The position numbers and the translations under genes were made by a program. Of a stretch of DNA of 30,050 bases, positions 6,604 to 14,135 are shown piece by piece (positions within the stretch are counted from its first letter, which is position 1; every line of letters starts with the position of its first letter). Under the pieces are notes generated by a model, which saw only the letters and a list, made by a program, of their open reading frames with translations, was not told the origin of the DNA and ran no database searches. Source of the stretch: a virus; IMG/VR virus record IMGVR_UViG_3300028008_000073, positions 1 through 30,050 of that record. One strand, 5' to 3'.

Positions 6604-7968
6604 ATGAATTACGAAGAATTTTTAAAAGGTAAACGTCATTACATAGGTAATAGTGGGTTCGAACCTAACTATATACCTAATATGGCTTTTGATTTCCAGA
6701 AGGAAGTAATTACCAGAGCAGTTAAAAAGGGTCGTATGGCTGTTTTTGCTGACACCGGGCTAGGTAAAACTTTAATGCAGATTTCAATAGCTCAAAACGT
6801 AGTAAACCACACGCAAGGAAAAGTATTAATATTAACTCCTTTAGCTGTAGCTTTTCAGTTTATTATTGAAGCTGAGAAAATGGGTATAACAGATATTGAA
6901 TACTCTAAAGACGGAAGTCATAGTAAAAGTATAGTAATATCTAACTACGAGAGACTTCACTATTTCGATAGTAAAGACTTTCAAGGAGTAGTACTAGATG
7001 AGTCGTCAATACTTAAAAACTTTGACGGTAAGATTAAGAATCAAGTAACTAGCTTTGTAAAGAAAATATCTTATAGGTTTTTATCAACCGCTACACCTTC
7101 TCCTAATGATTTTATAGAGTTAGGTACAAGTTCTGAAGCTTTAGGATATATGGGATATATGGATATGCTAGGTAAGTTTTTTAAGAATAATAATAGTAGC
7201 GTAGCAAAGCAGACTAGGAATATCGGAGAGAAGTACTATTTAAAACCACACGCGGAGACGGAGTTTTTTGCTTGGGTTAATCAATGGAGCGTAATGATTA
7301 AAATGCCTAGCGATTTAGGATTTAATAACGATAGATATAAGCTCCCTGAGTTAATAATAAATAAACACGTAGTAGACAACTTGTCTTTAGTAGGGTTAAA
7401 CGACCAGTCTCAAATGTTTCCAAAAGAGGCTAAGACTTTTCAAGAAATAAGACTAGAGCAAAAGCAGACCATAAAAGAAAGATGCGAAAAGGCTGTAGAA
7501 TTAGCGAAAGATAAAACATCTGTATACTGGGTTAACTTAAACGAAGAAAGTAGTTTAATAAATGAGCTAGACCCGGAAGCTGTAGAGATTAAGGGTAGTA
7601 TGAATATTGATAAAAAAGAGGATATACTATTAAGATTTGCTAAAGGAGAAATAAAAAGGATTATAACAAAGGCTAAGATGACTGGAATGGGTTTAAATTG
7701 GCAACATTGTAACCACTCTGTATTTTTCCCTACTTACTCTTATGAACAGTATTACCAAGCTATTAGACGTTTTTGGAGGTTCGGACAAAAGAATAACGTA
7801 GTTATAGATGTAGTTACTTCTGGAGGTCAAAAAAGAGTAATGAAAGCTCTAGAACAGAAAACAGAAAAAGCTATACAACTTTATGAGAATTTAACAAAGA
7901 ATGTAAACAGTAATTTTATTGACGATAAAAAAGAATTTAAAAACGAAATCATTAAACCAAAATTTTAA
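6604..7968 (+). CDS. SNF2/DEAD-like superfamily 2 helicase
   Basis: A 454-residue SF2 ATPase with all core motifs: Walker A Ala-Asp-Thr-Gly-Leu-Gly-Lys-Thr at 49-56, motif Ia near Leu-Thr-Pro-Leu (77-80), motif II Leu-Asp-Glu-Ser at 131-134, motif III Ser-Thr-Ala-Thr-Pro-Ser-Pro-Asn-Asp-Phe at 161-170, motif V Met-Thr-Gly-Met-Gly-Leu-Asn-Trp near 359-366, and motif VI Gln-Ala-Ile-Arg-Arg-Phe-Trp-Arg-Phe-Gly-Gln at 385-395. No nuclease or methyltransferase domain is attached. It should move along or remodel double-stranded DNA using ATP. It stands directly before a DNA methyltransferase gene (four bases apart), a pairing that recalls split restriction-modification or modification-only systems. 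Confidence 0.85.
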   Translation: MNYEEFLKGKRHYIGNSGFEPNYIPNMAFDFQKEVITRAVKKGRMAVFADTGLGKTLMQISIAQNVVNHTQGKVLILTPLAVAFQFIIEAEKMGITDIEYSKDGSHSKSIVISNYERLHYFDSKDFQGVVLDESSILKNFDGKIKNQVTSFVKKISYRFLSTATPSPNDFIELGTSSEALGYMGYMDMLGKFFKNNNSSVAKQTRNIGEKYYLKPHAETEFFAWVNQWSVMIKMPSDLGFNNDRYKLPELIINKHVVDNLSLVGLNDQSQMFPKEAKTFQEIRLEQKQTIKERCEKAVELAKDKTSVYWVNLNEESSLINELDPEAVEIKGSMNIDKKEDILLRFAKGEIKRIITKAKMTGMGLNWQHCNHSVFFPTYSYEQYYQAIRRFWRFGQKNNVVIDVVTSGGQKRVMKALEQKTEKAIQLYENLTKNVNSNFIDDKKEFKNEIIKPKF

Positions 7969-7972
7969 CATT

Positions 7973-8992
7973 ATGAACAAAGTAAAAGACCAATTAGTAA
8001 CAGACAACTACGCAATCTATAATAGTGACTGTATGTATGTTTTACCAACTTTAGAAGATGAATCAATAGACTTATCTGTTTATTCTCCTCCTTTCGCTGG
8101 ACTGTATAATTACTCATCTAGTGAGAATGATTTTTCTAACTGTGAAAGTAAAGAGCAATTTTTAGAGCAGTACGAGTACTTAGTGGAGCAAGTTGCAAGA
8201 GTAACAAAACCGGGTAGAATAACTGCGGTACATTGTACGGACGTTTTTGATAACACGTGTAGACTATGGGACTTTCCTAGTGAGATAATTAAAATACATC
8301 AGAAGTACGGTTTTGAATACCGTAATAGGATTACAATATGGAAAGAACCTTTAAAAGTTCGTATGCGTACTATGGTCCAATCTTTAATGCACAAATTTAT
8401 AGTTGAGGACTCTACAAGATGTTTTACCGCTATGCCTGATTACGTTTTAGTATTCACTAAGAAAGGAGAAAACCAAGTTCCGGTAACTCATTCAAAAGGA
8501 TTATCTAAATACTTTGGAGCTACTCCGATATTGCCTAATATCTTACAAGCTTGGAATAATGCTAATAAATCAGATTTAAACGAGGCTCAATTATGGGACC
8601 ACTTAAATAGAGAGTTTAAGAACCACGAAGACCCTAAGAGTAATAAGTTATCGCACTACATCTGGCAGAGGTATGCGTCTTCTGTATGGGACGATATTAG
8701 AATAGATAACGTATTACCTTTTAGAGACTCTAGAGAAGAGGACGACGAGAAACACGTACACCCTTTACAGTTAGATGTTATTGATAGAATTGTAGAACTA
8801 TACTCTAATCCCGGAGAAGTTGTATTTACTCCTTTTATGGGTGTAGGTTCAGAGGTTTACAGTCCAGTATCTTTAGGACGTAAAGCTATCGGTATTGAGT
8901 TAAAAGATTCGTATTTTAAACAAGCTAAGATAAACTTAGACTTAGCCGACCAAAGATTTAAAGACGAGGTTAAACAAGAAACTTTATTTTAA
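7973..8992 (+). CDS. DNA methyltransferase, beta class (N4-cytosine or N6-adenine)
   Basis: The ATG at 7973 is preferred to an upstream ATG at 7919, because the upstream one lies inside the helicase gene and adds residues with no family similarity; it gives 339 residues. Motif IV is Ser-Pro-Pro-Phe at 38-41 near the N terminus, and motif I (Phe-Thr-Pro-Phe-Met-Gly-Val-Gly-Ser) is at 285-293 near the C terminus, the circular order of beta-class enzymes. The segment Lys-His-Val-His-Pro-Leu-Gln at 260-266 matches the conserved region before motif I. SPPF/SPPY is common in N4-cytosine methyltransferases, though not exclusive to them. It would transfer a methyl group from S-adenosylmethionine to phage or host DNA. 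The usual Asp of DPF is Thr here. Target site unknown. Confidence 0.85.
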   Translation: MNKVKDQLVTDNYAIYNSDCMYVLPTLEDESIDLSVYSPPFAGLYNYSSSENDFSNCESKEQFLEQYEYLVEQVARVTKPGRITAVHCTDVFDNTCRLWDFPSEIIKIHQKYGFEYRNRITIWKEPLKVRMRTMVQSLMHKFIVEDSTRCFTAMPDYVLVFTKKGENQVPVTHSKGLSKYFGATPILPNILQAWNNANKSDLNEAQLWDHLNREFKNHEDPKSNKLSHYIWQRYASSVWDDIRIDNVLPFRDSREEDDEKHVHPLQLDVIDRIVELYSNPGEVVFTPFMGVGSEVYSPVSLGRKAIGIELKDSYFKQAKINLDLADQRFKDEVKQETLF

Positions 8993-8993
8993 T

Positions 8994-9392
8994 ATGAAAG
9001 ATAGATTTATAAAATTATTAGACTCGGTAGGTTATCCCTACCGGTCTATTAACTCAGTAGACAAGAAAGAGTTAGTAGAAATCCATAGAGCTATATTTAA
9101 TAAGACTAGCTCTTACTATAATAGTAGAACTTGTAGCTCGTGCTACGTGTCTATGCTTAATGATTTAGTTATTAAGTACGGATTACCTAAAAGAGTAGAA
9201 GTTGCAAATAATTACGAGGAGCGAATGGCTATTTGTAGAGACTGTACCGCTACTAAAGGACAAGAAGGTAATAGTATTTTAATTTGTGGTAAACTTGGTA
9301 GACCTACTAAAGGACGTTACCCTACTTGTTCTTGTATCTTGAATGTAAAAAACCGCTTCAAGAGTCAAAAATGTCCTAGAGGTAAGTTTTAA
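8994..9392 (+). CDS. Cysteine-rich zinc-binding protein
   Basis: A 132-residue protein with Cys pairs at 47/50 and 81/84, then Cys 98 (Ile-Cys-Gly), Cys 112/114 (Cys-Ser-Cys) and Cys 127 (Lys-Cys-Pro). The C-terminal block CxxC...CG...CxC...CP is a pattern seen in small zinc-binding domains of Bacteroidota phage proteins. It starts one base after the methyltransferase stop, so helicase, methyltransferase and this protein form one operon. It may bind DNA or guide its partners, but no function is shown by sequence. Confidence 0.65.
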   Translation: MKDRFIKLLDSVGYPYRSINSVDKKELVEIHRAIFNKTSSYYNSRTCSSCYVSMLNDLVIKYGLPKRVEVANNYEERMAICRDCTATKGQEGNSILICGKLGRPTKGRYPTCSCILNVKNRFKSQKCPRGKF

Positions 9393-9410
9393 TATTTTTT
9401 TGTATATTAT

Positions 9411-9487
9411 AGAGCGTAGTTCGGATTAATTACCCGATGCAAAAGGTTTAAACACTTCCTGCTACGCTTTTCTATTTTAAGTGTTTA
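9411..9487 (+). ncRNA. Candidate structured RNA or attenuator before the HNH gene
   Basis: The 113-base gap at 9393-9505 holds two overlapping inverted repeats. AGAGCGTAG (9411-9419) pairs with CTACGCTTT (9462-9470, with one G-T pair), and inside it TCGG (9421-9424) pairs with CCGA (9434-9437); a T-rich tract TTTTCTATTTT follows at 9468-9478. TAAACACTT (9449-9457) is the exact complement of AAGTGTTTA (9479-9487); forming this stem would sequester the right arm of the first in its loop. Two largely exclusive structures, one followed by T residues, look like a terminator/antiterminator switch or a branched terminator. No known riboswitch class was recognised. Confidence 0.45.
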
Positions 9488-9505
9488 TTAAAAATGTGTT
9501 AAAAT

Positions 9506-10012
9506 ATGCAAGAGATTTGGAAAGATGTTCCGGGACACGAAGGAATGTATCAAGTAAGTAATTTGGGAAGGGTTAAAAGCTTAGGTTGGAAAGCGCCTTC
9601 AATTAGAAATGGTAGATATTTTGAAAGGAAAGTGAATGGAAAAATCCTAAAAGGAAGACCTAATAAGAGAAGTTATTTAAGAGTCGCATTGTTAGGTAAG
9701 GATTTTAGAATCCATCAGTTAGTTGCAATGGCTTTTCTAGGTCATAAACCTAACGGAATGGAATTAGTAGTAGACCATATAAACGGTAATAAGACTGACA
9801 ATAGAGTCCAGAACTTAAGAATTGTAACACAGAGGGAAAATTGTGTAGGCGGTAACAAAACGTCTGATTATAAAGGTGTTCATTTTTGTAATACAGCAAA
9901 AAAGTTTATAGCTAAAATATACATAAACGGGAAAAGTAAATATTTAGGAAGGTTTGATAGAGATATAGACGCTTCTTTAGCATATCAAAAAGCATTAAAA
10001 GAATTATTATAA
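9506..10012 (+). CDS. HNH homing-type endonuclease (NUMOD4-HNH-AP2)
   Basis: A 168-residue three-part protein. Residues 3-26 carry the NUMOD4 motif (Ile-Trp-Lys-Asp-Val-Pro-Gly...Tyr-Gln-Val-Ser-Asn-Leu-Gly-Arg-Val). Residues 68-112 form an HNH core with His 70, Asp-His at 90-91 and Asn at 99 and 103. Residues 120-160 resemble an AP2-type DNA-binding domain (Tyr-Lys-Gly-Val...Tyr-Leu-Gly-Arg-Phe). This layout is typical of free-standing homing endonucleases that cut and invade phage genomes. It follows the structured gap at 9393-9505 and precedes endolysin and terminase. HNH proteins next to terminases can also assist packaging, but the NUMOD4/AP2 layout favours a mobile endonuclease. TAATG overlap with the next gene. 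Confidence 0.85.
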   Translation: MQEIWKDVPGHEGMYQVSNLGRVKSLGWKAPSIRNGRYFERKVNGKILKGRPNKRSYLRVALLGKDFRIHQLVAMAFLGHKPNGMELVVDHINGNKTDNRVQNLRIVTQRENCVGGNKTSDYKGVHFCNTAKKFIAKIYINGKSKYLGRFDRDIDASLAYQKALKELL

Positions 10013-10524
10013 TGGGAGTAAAAAAAGATAGTATAGTAAGAACTATAGAACTAGAAGGAGGTTTTACGGAACACCCTAACGATAGAGGTAATTATACACC
10101 TTCCGGAGAATTGAAAGGTACTAAATACGGAGTTAGTGCTAGGTCTTATCCTGACTTAGATATTAAAAACTTAACCTATCAAGACGCTTATAAGATTTAT
10201 GAGAGAGACTACTGGAATAAGGTAGTAAAAGTAGAATACCCTAGAGAATTAAAACCTATGCTTTTCGATATGGCAGTTAATCACGGTATAAACGGAGCTA
10301 TAAAAATTCTACAGAGGGCGGCAAAAGTTAATCCAGACGGAGTAGTAGGTCCGGTAACCTTAAGAGCTGTTAAGGACGTAAAACTATTAGACCTATCTTT
10401 AGAAAGGGTTAAGAGGTTTGTTTTAATTACTGAAAAACGACCTAAAAACTTAGTATTTTTAAAGGGGTGGATTAATAGAGTTAAAGAAATGGTAGAGTTT
10501 ACCGAAAAAATTATTAAAGTATGA
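10012..10524 (+). CDS. Endolysin, GH108-type N-acetylmuramidase
   Basis: A 170-residue protein with Glu-Gly-Gly-Phe at 15-18, where Glu 15 is the expected catalytic acid, followed by a Gly-Thr-Lys-Tyr-Gly-Val-Ser segment (36-42) and Asp-Tyr-Trp-Asn near 66-69. These match GH108 lysozymes, which cleave the MurNAc-GlcNAc backbone of peptidoglycan. The C-terminal part from about 100 has the Pro-Asp-Gly-Val-Val-Gly-Pro-Val-Thr segment of the associated peptidoglycan-binding domain. There is no signal peptide, so release would need a holin; none is recognised in the window. Start overlaps the HNH stop (TAATG) and the stop overlaps the small-terminase start (ATGA). Confidence 0.8.
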   Translation: MGVKKDSIVRTIELEGGFTEHPNDRGNYTPSGELKGTKYGVSARSYPDLDIKNLTYQDAYKIYERDYWNKVVKVEYPRELKPMLFDMAVNHGINGAIKILQRAAKVNPDGVVGPVTLRAVKDVKLLDLSLERVKRFVLITEKRPKNLVFLKGWINRVKEMVEFTEKIIKV

Positions 10525-10934
10525 AAAGTGATAATAATAAAAGGAAAATAGCGGACGCGAGAGAGTCCGAGAAGAGGGTAAATAAAGCTATAGAGATGTT
10601 ATTATGCGATAACACTAGTAGAGCTGAATGGGTAATTTACTGTAAAGACGTTTATAATATAGAATCTAGACAGTCAGATATTTACTGGAGGAAAGCTAAA
10701 GACGCTATAGAAGATAAGTACTCTAAGGATAGGGAGTCTATCTTTGAAAGTCACCACGCTAGACTATTCGAGCTTTATAAGAAAGCTATTAAAGACGATG
10801 AAAAAGAAGTAGCTAGAAAGATTCTCGCGGATATGGCTAAGTTAACCGGGGTAAATGAACCAGACCGTAAAGACGTAACTAGCGAAGGAGAAAGAATACA
10901 AATTAATATATCAGTCGAAGACGATGAGGAATAA
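10521..10934 (+). CDS. terS: Terminase small subunit
   Basis: A 137-residue, mostly helical protein. A basic N-terminal half with helix-turn-helix character (residues about 15-75) is followed by a helical part and a segment Leu-Thr-Gly-Val-Asn-Glu-Pro (112-118) and an acidic C terminus, a pattern often seen in small terminases of Bacteroidota phages. It recognises the packaging site on phage DNA and feeds it to the large subunit. It stands just upstream of the large-terminase gene, the usual arrangement, and is coupled to the endolysin by ATGA. Confidence 0.7.
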   Translation: MKSDNNKRKIADARESEKRVNKAIEMLLCDNTSRAEWVIYCKDVYNIESRQSDIYWRKAKDAIEDKYSKDRESIFESHHARLFELYKKAIKDDEKEVARKILADMAKLTGVNEPDRKDVTSEGERIQINISVEDDEE

Positions 10935-11073
10935 AATACTAGAAGAAAACCGTAGAAAAAGAAAAGAGCTAAAAACTAAAGTTAGTGCTATGCCTTTCGA
11001 GATTAGATACACTAATTCGTTTAGATATATGTACGGTAAATTTAGAAGAACTCGTACCTATGGTGAGGAATGA
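10924..11073 (+). CDS. Small basic protein between terminase genes (49 aa)
   Basis: ATG at 10924 overlaps the end of the small-terminase gene by 11 bases, and TGA at 11071-11073 overlaps the large-terminase start by 14 bases. The 49-residue product is strongly basic (Arg-Arg-Lys-Arg-Lys near residues 9-14 and Arg-Arg-Thr-Arg near 41-44) with several Tyr. It exactly bridges the gap between the two terminase genes, which supports translation and coupling. It could bind DNA or the terminase. The alternative is that the frame is only a bridge with no function. Confidence 0.5.
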   Translation: MRNKILEENRRKRKELKTKVSAMPFEIRYTNSFRYMYGKFRRTRTYGEE

Positions 11074-12379
11074 TATTAAGGTAACTAAAAAACAAGCCTT
11101 AGCCTATAAGTACTTAACCGATAAGGAAACTGTAGAAATATTATATGGAGGCGCAGCCGGAGGAGGTAAATCTTTCTTCGGCGTTCTTTGGGTTATTAAT
11201 AACTGTATTAACTATAAGGGGTCTAGATGGTTAATAGGTCGTGCTAAGTTAGACGCTCTTAAAAAGACTACGCTAAACTCTTTTTTCGATGTAGCTACCT
11301 TATTAGGGGTTACTGATGCGTTTAGATATAACGCTAACGAAAAGACGATTACCTTTAATAACGGTAGTCAGGTTATACTTAAGGATTTATTCCATTATCC
11401 TTCTGACCCTAACTTTGACTCTTTAGGTTCGTTAGAAATTACCGGAGCGTTCATCGACGAGTGTAACCAAGTAGTAGAGAAAGCTAAAAACGTAGTTATG
11501 TCTAGGATTCGTTACAAGCTAACGGACTTTGACTTAACTCCTAAGTTATTTATGACTTGTAACCCGGCTAAAGGTTGGGTGTACGAAACTTTCTTTAAAC
11601 CGGATAGAGAGGGTAGGTTACCGAAGCATAGGAAATTTATTCAAGCCTTGTTAACCGATAATAAGCATTTACATAAGTCTTACGCGGAATCACTTAGTAA
11701 ACTAGACGAAGCTAGTAAGCAGAGATTACTATACGGGAATTGGCAGTACGATGACGATGTAGCGAAGCTATTTAAGTACGAAGACGTTTTAGACTCTTAT
11801 ACTAATCAATTCGTTCCGGAAGGAGAAAAGTACATAACTGCGGATATTGCTAGATTTGGTAACGATAGTACGGTTATAGCTTTATGGAACGGCTGGAGGT
11901 TAGAGAGTTTCTTAAAACTAGATAAAGCCGATACGGTAAAGACTTCGGAAACTATAAGAAAGTTAGCTAATGAGAATTATATCCCTATGAGTAGAGTTAT
12001 AGCAGATGCCGACGGAATCGGAGGAGGAGTAGTCGACCAGTTAAGATGTAAGAGTTTTGTAAATAATTCAACTCCCTTAAAGGTGGACGGAGTTAAACAG
12101 AACTTTAGTAACTTAAAGAGTCAATGCTATTTTTATTTAGCTGACCGATTCGCTAAGAAAGAAATTTACGTAAGAGACGGAAGTCTAAGACAGATGATAG
12201 ACGAAGAGTTAGTATTAGTTAGGCAAAAGGATTTTGATAAAGACACTAAAAAAGCTGTAGAGGGTAAAGAAAACATCAAGGCTTTACTAGGTAGGTCTCC
12301 CGATGTCGCTGATACTATTATGATGCGCTCTTACTTCGACTTAGTAGGTTCTAGGTCTTGGGTAGACGATTTAATTTAA
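11060..12379 (+). CDS. terL: Terminase large subunit (DNA-packaging ATPase/nuclease)
   Basis: The ATG at 11060 gives 439 residues; a GTG at 10985 in frame would add 25 residues unlike the family. Walker A is Gly-Gly-Ala-Ala-Gly-Gly-Gly-Lys-Ser at 30-38 and Walker B ends Phe-Ile-Asp-Glu at 131-134. The nuclease domain shows Thr-Ala-Asp at 260-262, Ala-Asp-Ala-Asp at 315-318 and a Pro-Asp-Val-Ala-Asp segment at 414-418, matching the RNase H-like acidic triad. The protein pumps DNA into the prohead and cuts it at the start and end. It follows the small subunit and is followed by a strong terminator and a long gene-free stretch instead of the usual portal gene. Confidence 0.92.
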   Translation: MVRNDIKVTKKQALAYKYLTDKETVEILYGGAAGGGKSFFGVLWVINNCINYKGSRWLIGRAKLDALKKTTLNSFFDVATLLGVTDAFRYNANEKTITFNNGSQVILKDLFHYPSDPNFDSLGSLEITGAFIDECNQVVEKAKNVVMSRIRYKLTDFDLTPKLFMTCNPAKGWVYETFFKPDREGRLPKHRKFIQALLTDNKHLHKSYAESLSKLDEASKQRLLYGNWQYDDDVAKLFKYEDVLDSYTNQFVPEGEKYITADIARFGNDSTVIALWNGWRLESFLKLDKADTVKTSETIRKLANENYIPMSRVIADADGIGGGVVDQLRCKSFVNNSTPLKVDGVKQNFSNLKSQCYFYLADRFAKKEIYVRDGSLRQMIDEELVLVRQKDFDKDTKKAVEGKENIKALLGRSPDVADTIMMRSYFDLVGSRSWVDDLI

Positions 12380-12406
12380 GAAATAAAAACGATTAAATAA
12401 ATAATT

Positions 12407-12438
12407 AAAAGAGGGGTTAACAGCTCCTCTTTTTTTTT
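12407..12438 (+). terminator. Rho-independent terminator after terL
   Basis: AAAAGAGGGG (12407-12416) pairs with the bases from 12424 on (one G-T pair) around a TTAACAG loop, followed by T residues to 12438. The loop is almost the same as that of the terminator at 25199-25227 (TTAATAG). Confidence 0.85.
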
Positions 12439-12570
12439 AAGTCTGATTAGTAAAATCGTAAAAATATATCTAAAAGCTATACAAACTAAATACCGGAGTA
12501 AACTACTTAAACCTATCTAAACTCATCTCATCTTTAAAAGCTAACTACTTAAGTATTAGCTAGTTTAATC

Positions 12571-12620
12571 CTTTCGAACCCTTAGAAACCCTTTCGAACC
12601 CTTAGAAACCCTTTCGAACC
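12571..12620. repeat. 10-bp iterons, locus A
   Basis: Five 10-bp units follow in phase: CTTTCGAACC, CTTAGAAACC, CTTTCGAACC, CTTAGAAACC, CTTTCGAACC. The reverse complement of the main unit, GGTTCGAAAG, also occurs in locus B at 25108-25117, and both continue into GATTA (locus A on the opposite strand). Helical-turn spacing suggests cooperative protein binding. There are no unique spacers, so it is not a CRISPR array. Confidence 0.85.
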
Positions 12621-12625
12621 GTATA

Positions 12626-12668
12626 GGAACGGTTTACAAATAGAAATAGAATAGAATATAATTTAATA
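12626..12668. repeat. Segment shared with the second gene-free region
   Basis: GGAACGGTTTACAAAT (12626-12641) recurs exactly at 25124-25139 in the same orientation, and TAGAATATAATTTAATA (12652-12668) recurs exactly at 25181-25197. The pieces are AT-rich apart from the GGAACGG start. Together with the iterons they define a two-copy dispersed element whose spacing differs between copies. Confidence 0.85.
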
Positions 12669-12909
12669 CTAATCTAAGTTAATTTAAGTGATAGTTACGC
12701 GATAACCAGACCGGACTACGTCCTTACCGACTACGATTTTTAAAATAAGCGATTTAAGAGACTTTAAAAGACCTAGATAATAGATAATACTATTTTAGTT
12801 TAAAAGTTAGTTAGAACGGCTTAAAAGTACCTTAGAGAGGGTTTATTTATTTAAAGTTAAGAGAGGGTTTTAGCTTTTAGTTCTAAATAAGTATTACTAT
12901 CTTTATCCT

Positions 12910-13158
12910 ATGAATATTGACGAAGCTATACGAAGTACCCGTTATTCCGCTACTACAGAGCAACTTACGAGTATTGTAGAGTGGTATATCGAGGAAAAGA
13001 AAGGGATAAAGGTTAAGATAGATATGTATTCCGACTGTTTATTAGCTCCGGGAAGGCTTAACCCTATTCTATTTAAGATTTATCTTAATAAGCTATTTAA
13101 GGCTTACGTTAAAGCTTTAGAGTATTACGAGAATGATTATATTAGAGAAAAAAAATAA
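12910..13158 (+). CDS. Hypothetical protein (82 aa)
   Basis: An 82-residue helical protein with no recognised domain. It has a Glu-Glu-Lys-Lys-Gly-Ile-Lys-Val-Lys segment in the middle and a Tyr-rich C-terminal helix. It is the first gene of the tail module, and its TAA overlaps the next start in TAATG, so it is probably co-translated with the following genes. Function unknown. Confidence 0.6.
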   Translation: MNIDEAIRSTRYSATTEQLTSIVEWYIEEKKGIKVKIDMYSDCLLAPGRLNPILFKIYLNKLFKAYVKALEYYENDYIREKK

Positions 13159-13373
13159 TGAAGAAATTGAACGAACTACCTGAGACGGATAGAACGTATA
13201 GGATTATCGCTCCGGACTACGAGCCTAAACCTTTTGAAGCTTACTTAGACTTGAACGGTGACTGGTGGGACTGTAGAGTACCTAAGAGCGGGCTATCTTT
13301 CGTATACGCAGAGGTAACGCACTACGAACCGGTAGATATAATAGAGGATTTAAACGACTTAGAGAATGATTAA
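13158..13373 (+). CDS. Hypothetical protein (71 aa)
   Basis: A 71-residue protein with a compact predicted beta-rich core (Tyr-Arg-Ile-Ile-Ala-Pro...Trp-Trp-Asp-Cys-Arg-Val-Pro) and an acidic tail. No known family is recognised. It is coupled upstream by TAATG and downstream by an eight-base overlap (ATGATTAA) with the tail gene that follows. Confidence 0.6.
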   Translation: MKKLNELPETDRTYRIIAPDYEPKPFEAYLDLNGDWWDCRVPKSGLSFVYAEVTHYEPVDIIEDLNDLEND

Positions 13374-14135
13374 AGGACACTTACATAGAGGAGACGAGAA
13401 GATTAACTTTACTATCCCAGAAGGTTGGAAAGAATTAACCTTAGAAACCTACGAGAAGATTAACGAAGAAATGGACGCTTTAGAGGTCTTTTCTTTACTC
13501 TCTGGATTAGAGATTGAGTTAGTAAGAAAGTGCGATGTTAGTGAGGTGGAGTTTTTAGTAAGTCAGATAGAGGTTTTATTTAACCCTAAAGACCTAGAAA
13601 ACGACTTAGAATCGGTAGGAGCTTTCAAGATTAAAGGGAGGACGTTTAACGTACCTACGGACTTATTAAGTATTAAAGCCGGGCAGTACTACGATATTAA
13701 GAAGATAGAAGATATGTATAGAGATAAGCCTTTAGAAGCTGTTAGGCGGTTATTATCTTATCTAATCTTAGAAGAGGGTAAAGAGTACGACTATAAAGAC
13801 GCTGACGACAAGTACGAGCTATTTAAAGATTTAGACGTTTCTACTGCTTATAGAGTTAGAGGTTTTTTTTTGAGCAATCTACTCTTATCTATAAACGATT
13901 CGAGTCTCTCTTTAATAAAGAGTACGAAGCGAAAGAACTTAAAGCGGGCTACGACGTTATTACTAGGAAGTATGGTAGCTTACTTACCGTCTATAGTTTG
14001 GCTCAAGATAAAAGCATTATTTCGGCTATTTTCGGGGAAAAAGAAAAGATAACAGATTATAAGATAGGCGAGATATTTACTTATCTTATGCTTAAACAGG
14101 ATAAAAACGAATGCGATATAAAATATAATAAGTAA
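13366..14135 (+). CDS. Tail protein or tail assembly chaperone with a -1 frame change
   Basis: The first 168 codons from ATG 13366 read as a globular protein with Ile-Pro-Glu-Gly-Trp-Lys-Glu-Leu-Thr near residues 18-26, a pattern seen in tail proteins of Bacteroidota phages. At a run of nine T (13863-13871) the frame that continues sensibly is -1: 88 more codons, rich in Lys, Glu and Tyr, to a TAA at 14133-14135. That TAA overlaps the ATG of the next gene as TAATG, as elsewhere in the window. Staying in frame 0 instead gives a 60-codon tail to 14052 with hydrophobic and Lys/Arg-rich composition unlike the first part. Position before the tape measure fits G/GT-type tail chaperones, which use -1 frameshifting. 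A missing T in the sequence would look the same. Confidence 0.6.
13863..13871 (+). other. Run of nine T at the frame-change point
   Basis: GG followed by nine T and GAGC. Such a run allows both ribosomal or polymerase slippage by -1 and homopolymer length errors in sequencing; adding one T would join both frames directly. Confidence 0.7.

Larger units (their letters stand above)
12380..12909. other. Gene-free region after the terminase (530 bp)
   Basis: No frame of useful length occurs on either strand. Contents in order: a terminator (12407-12438), the 10-bp iteron block (12571-12620), a segment shared with 25124-25197, an AT-rich stretch, a small hairpin GGAC-TAC-GTCC (12713-12723), a repeated GACTACG (12714-12720 and 12729-12735), and two copies of AGAGAGGGTTT (12834-12844 and 12860-12870). 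Position next to terminase and iterons make it a candidate packaging or replication site. No promoter match to TAnnTTTG was seen. Confidence 0.75.

Noticed and set aside
7919-7972. Earlier ATG for the methyltransferase
   Set aside because: It lies inside the helicase gene and gives an N terminus unlike the family; ATG 7973, four bases after the helicase stop, fits better.
10985-11059. GTG start for the large terminase
   Set aside because: The extra 25 residues look like an out-of-frame shadow of the small frame 10924-11073 and precede the normal start of the family.
12571-12620. CRISPR array
   Set aside because: Units are 10 bp, directly joined, with no unique spacers and no cas genes.
12680-12905. 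tRNA or other known RNA in the gap after terL
   Set aside because: Only short stems (such as GGAC-TAC-GTCC) were seen, without a cloverleaf, T-loop or anticodon arm pattern.
13870-14052. Frame-0 C-terminal tail with a membrane-like stretch (possible holin or anchor)
   Set aside because: Its composition differs sharply from the protein before it, and the -1 frame has better protein sequence and exact coupling to the next gene.
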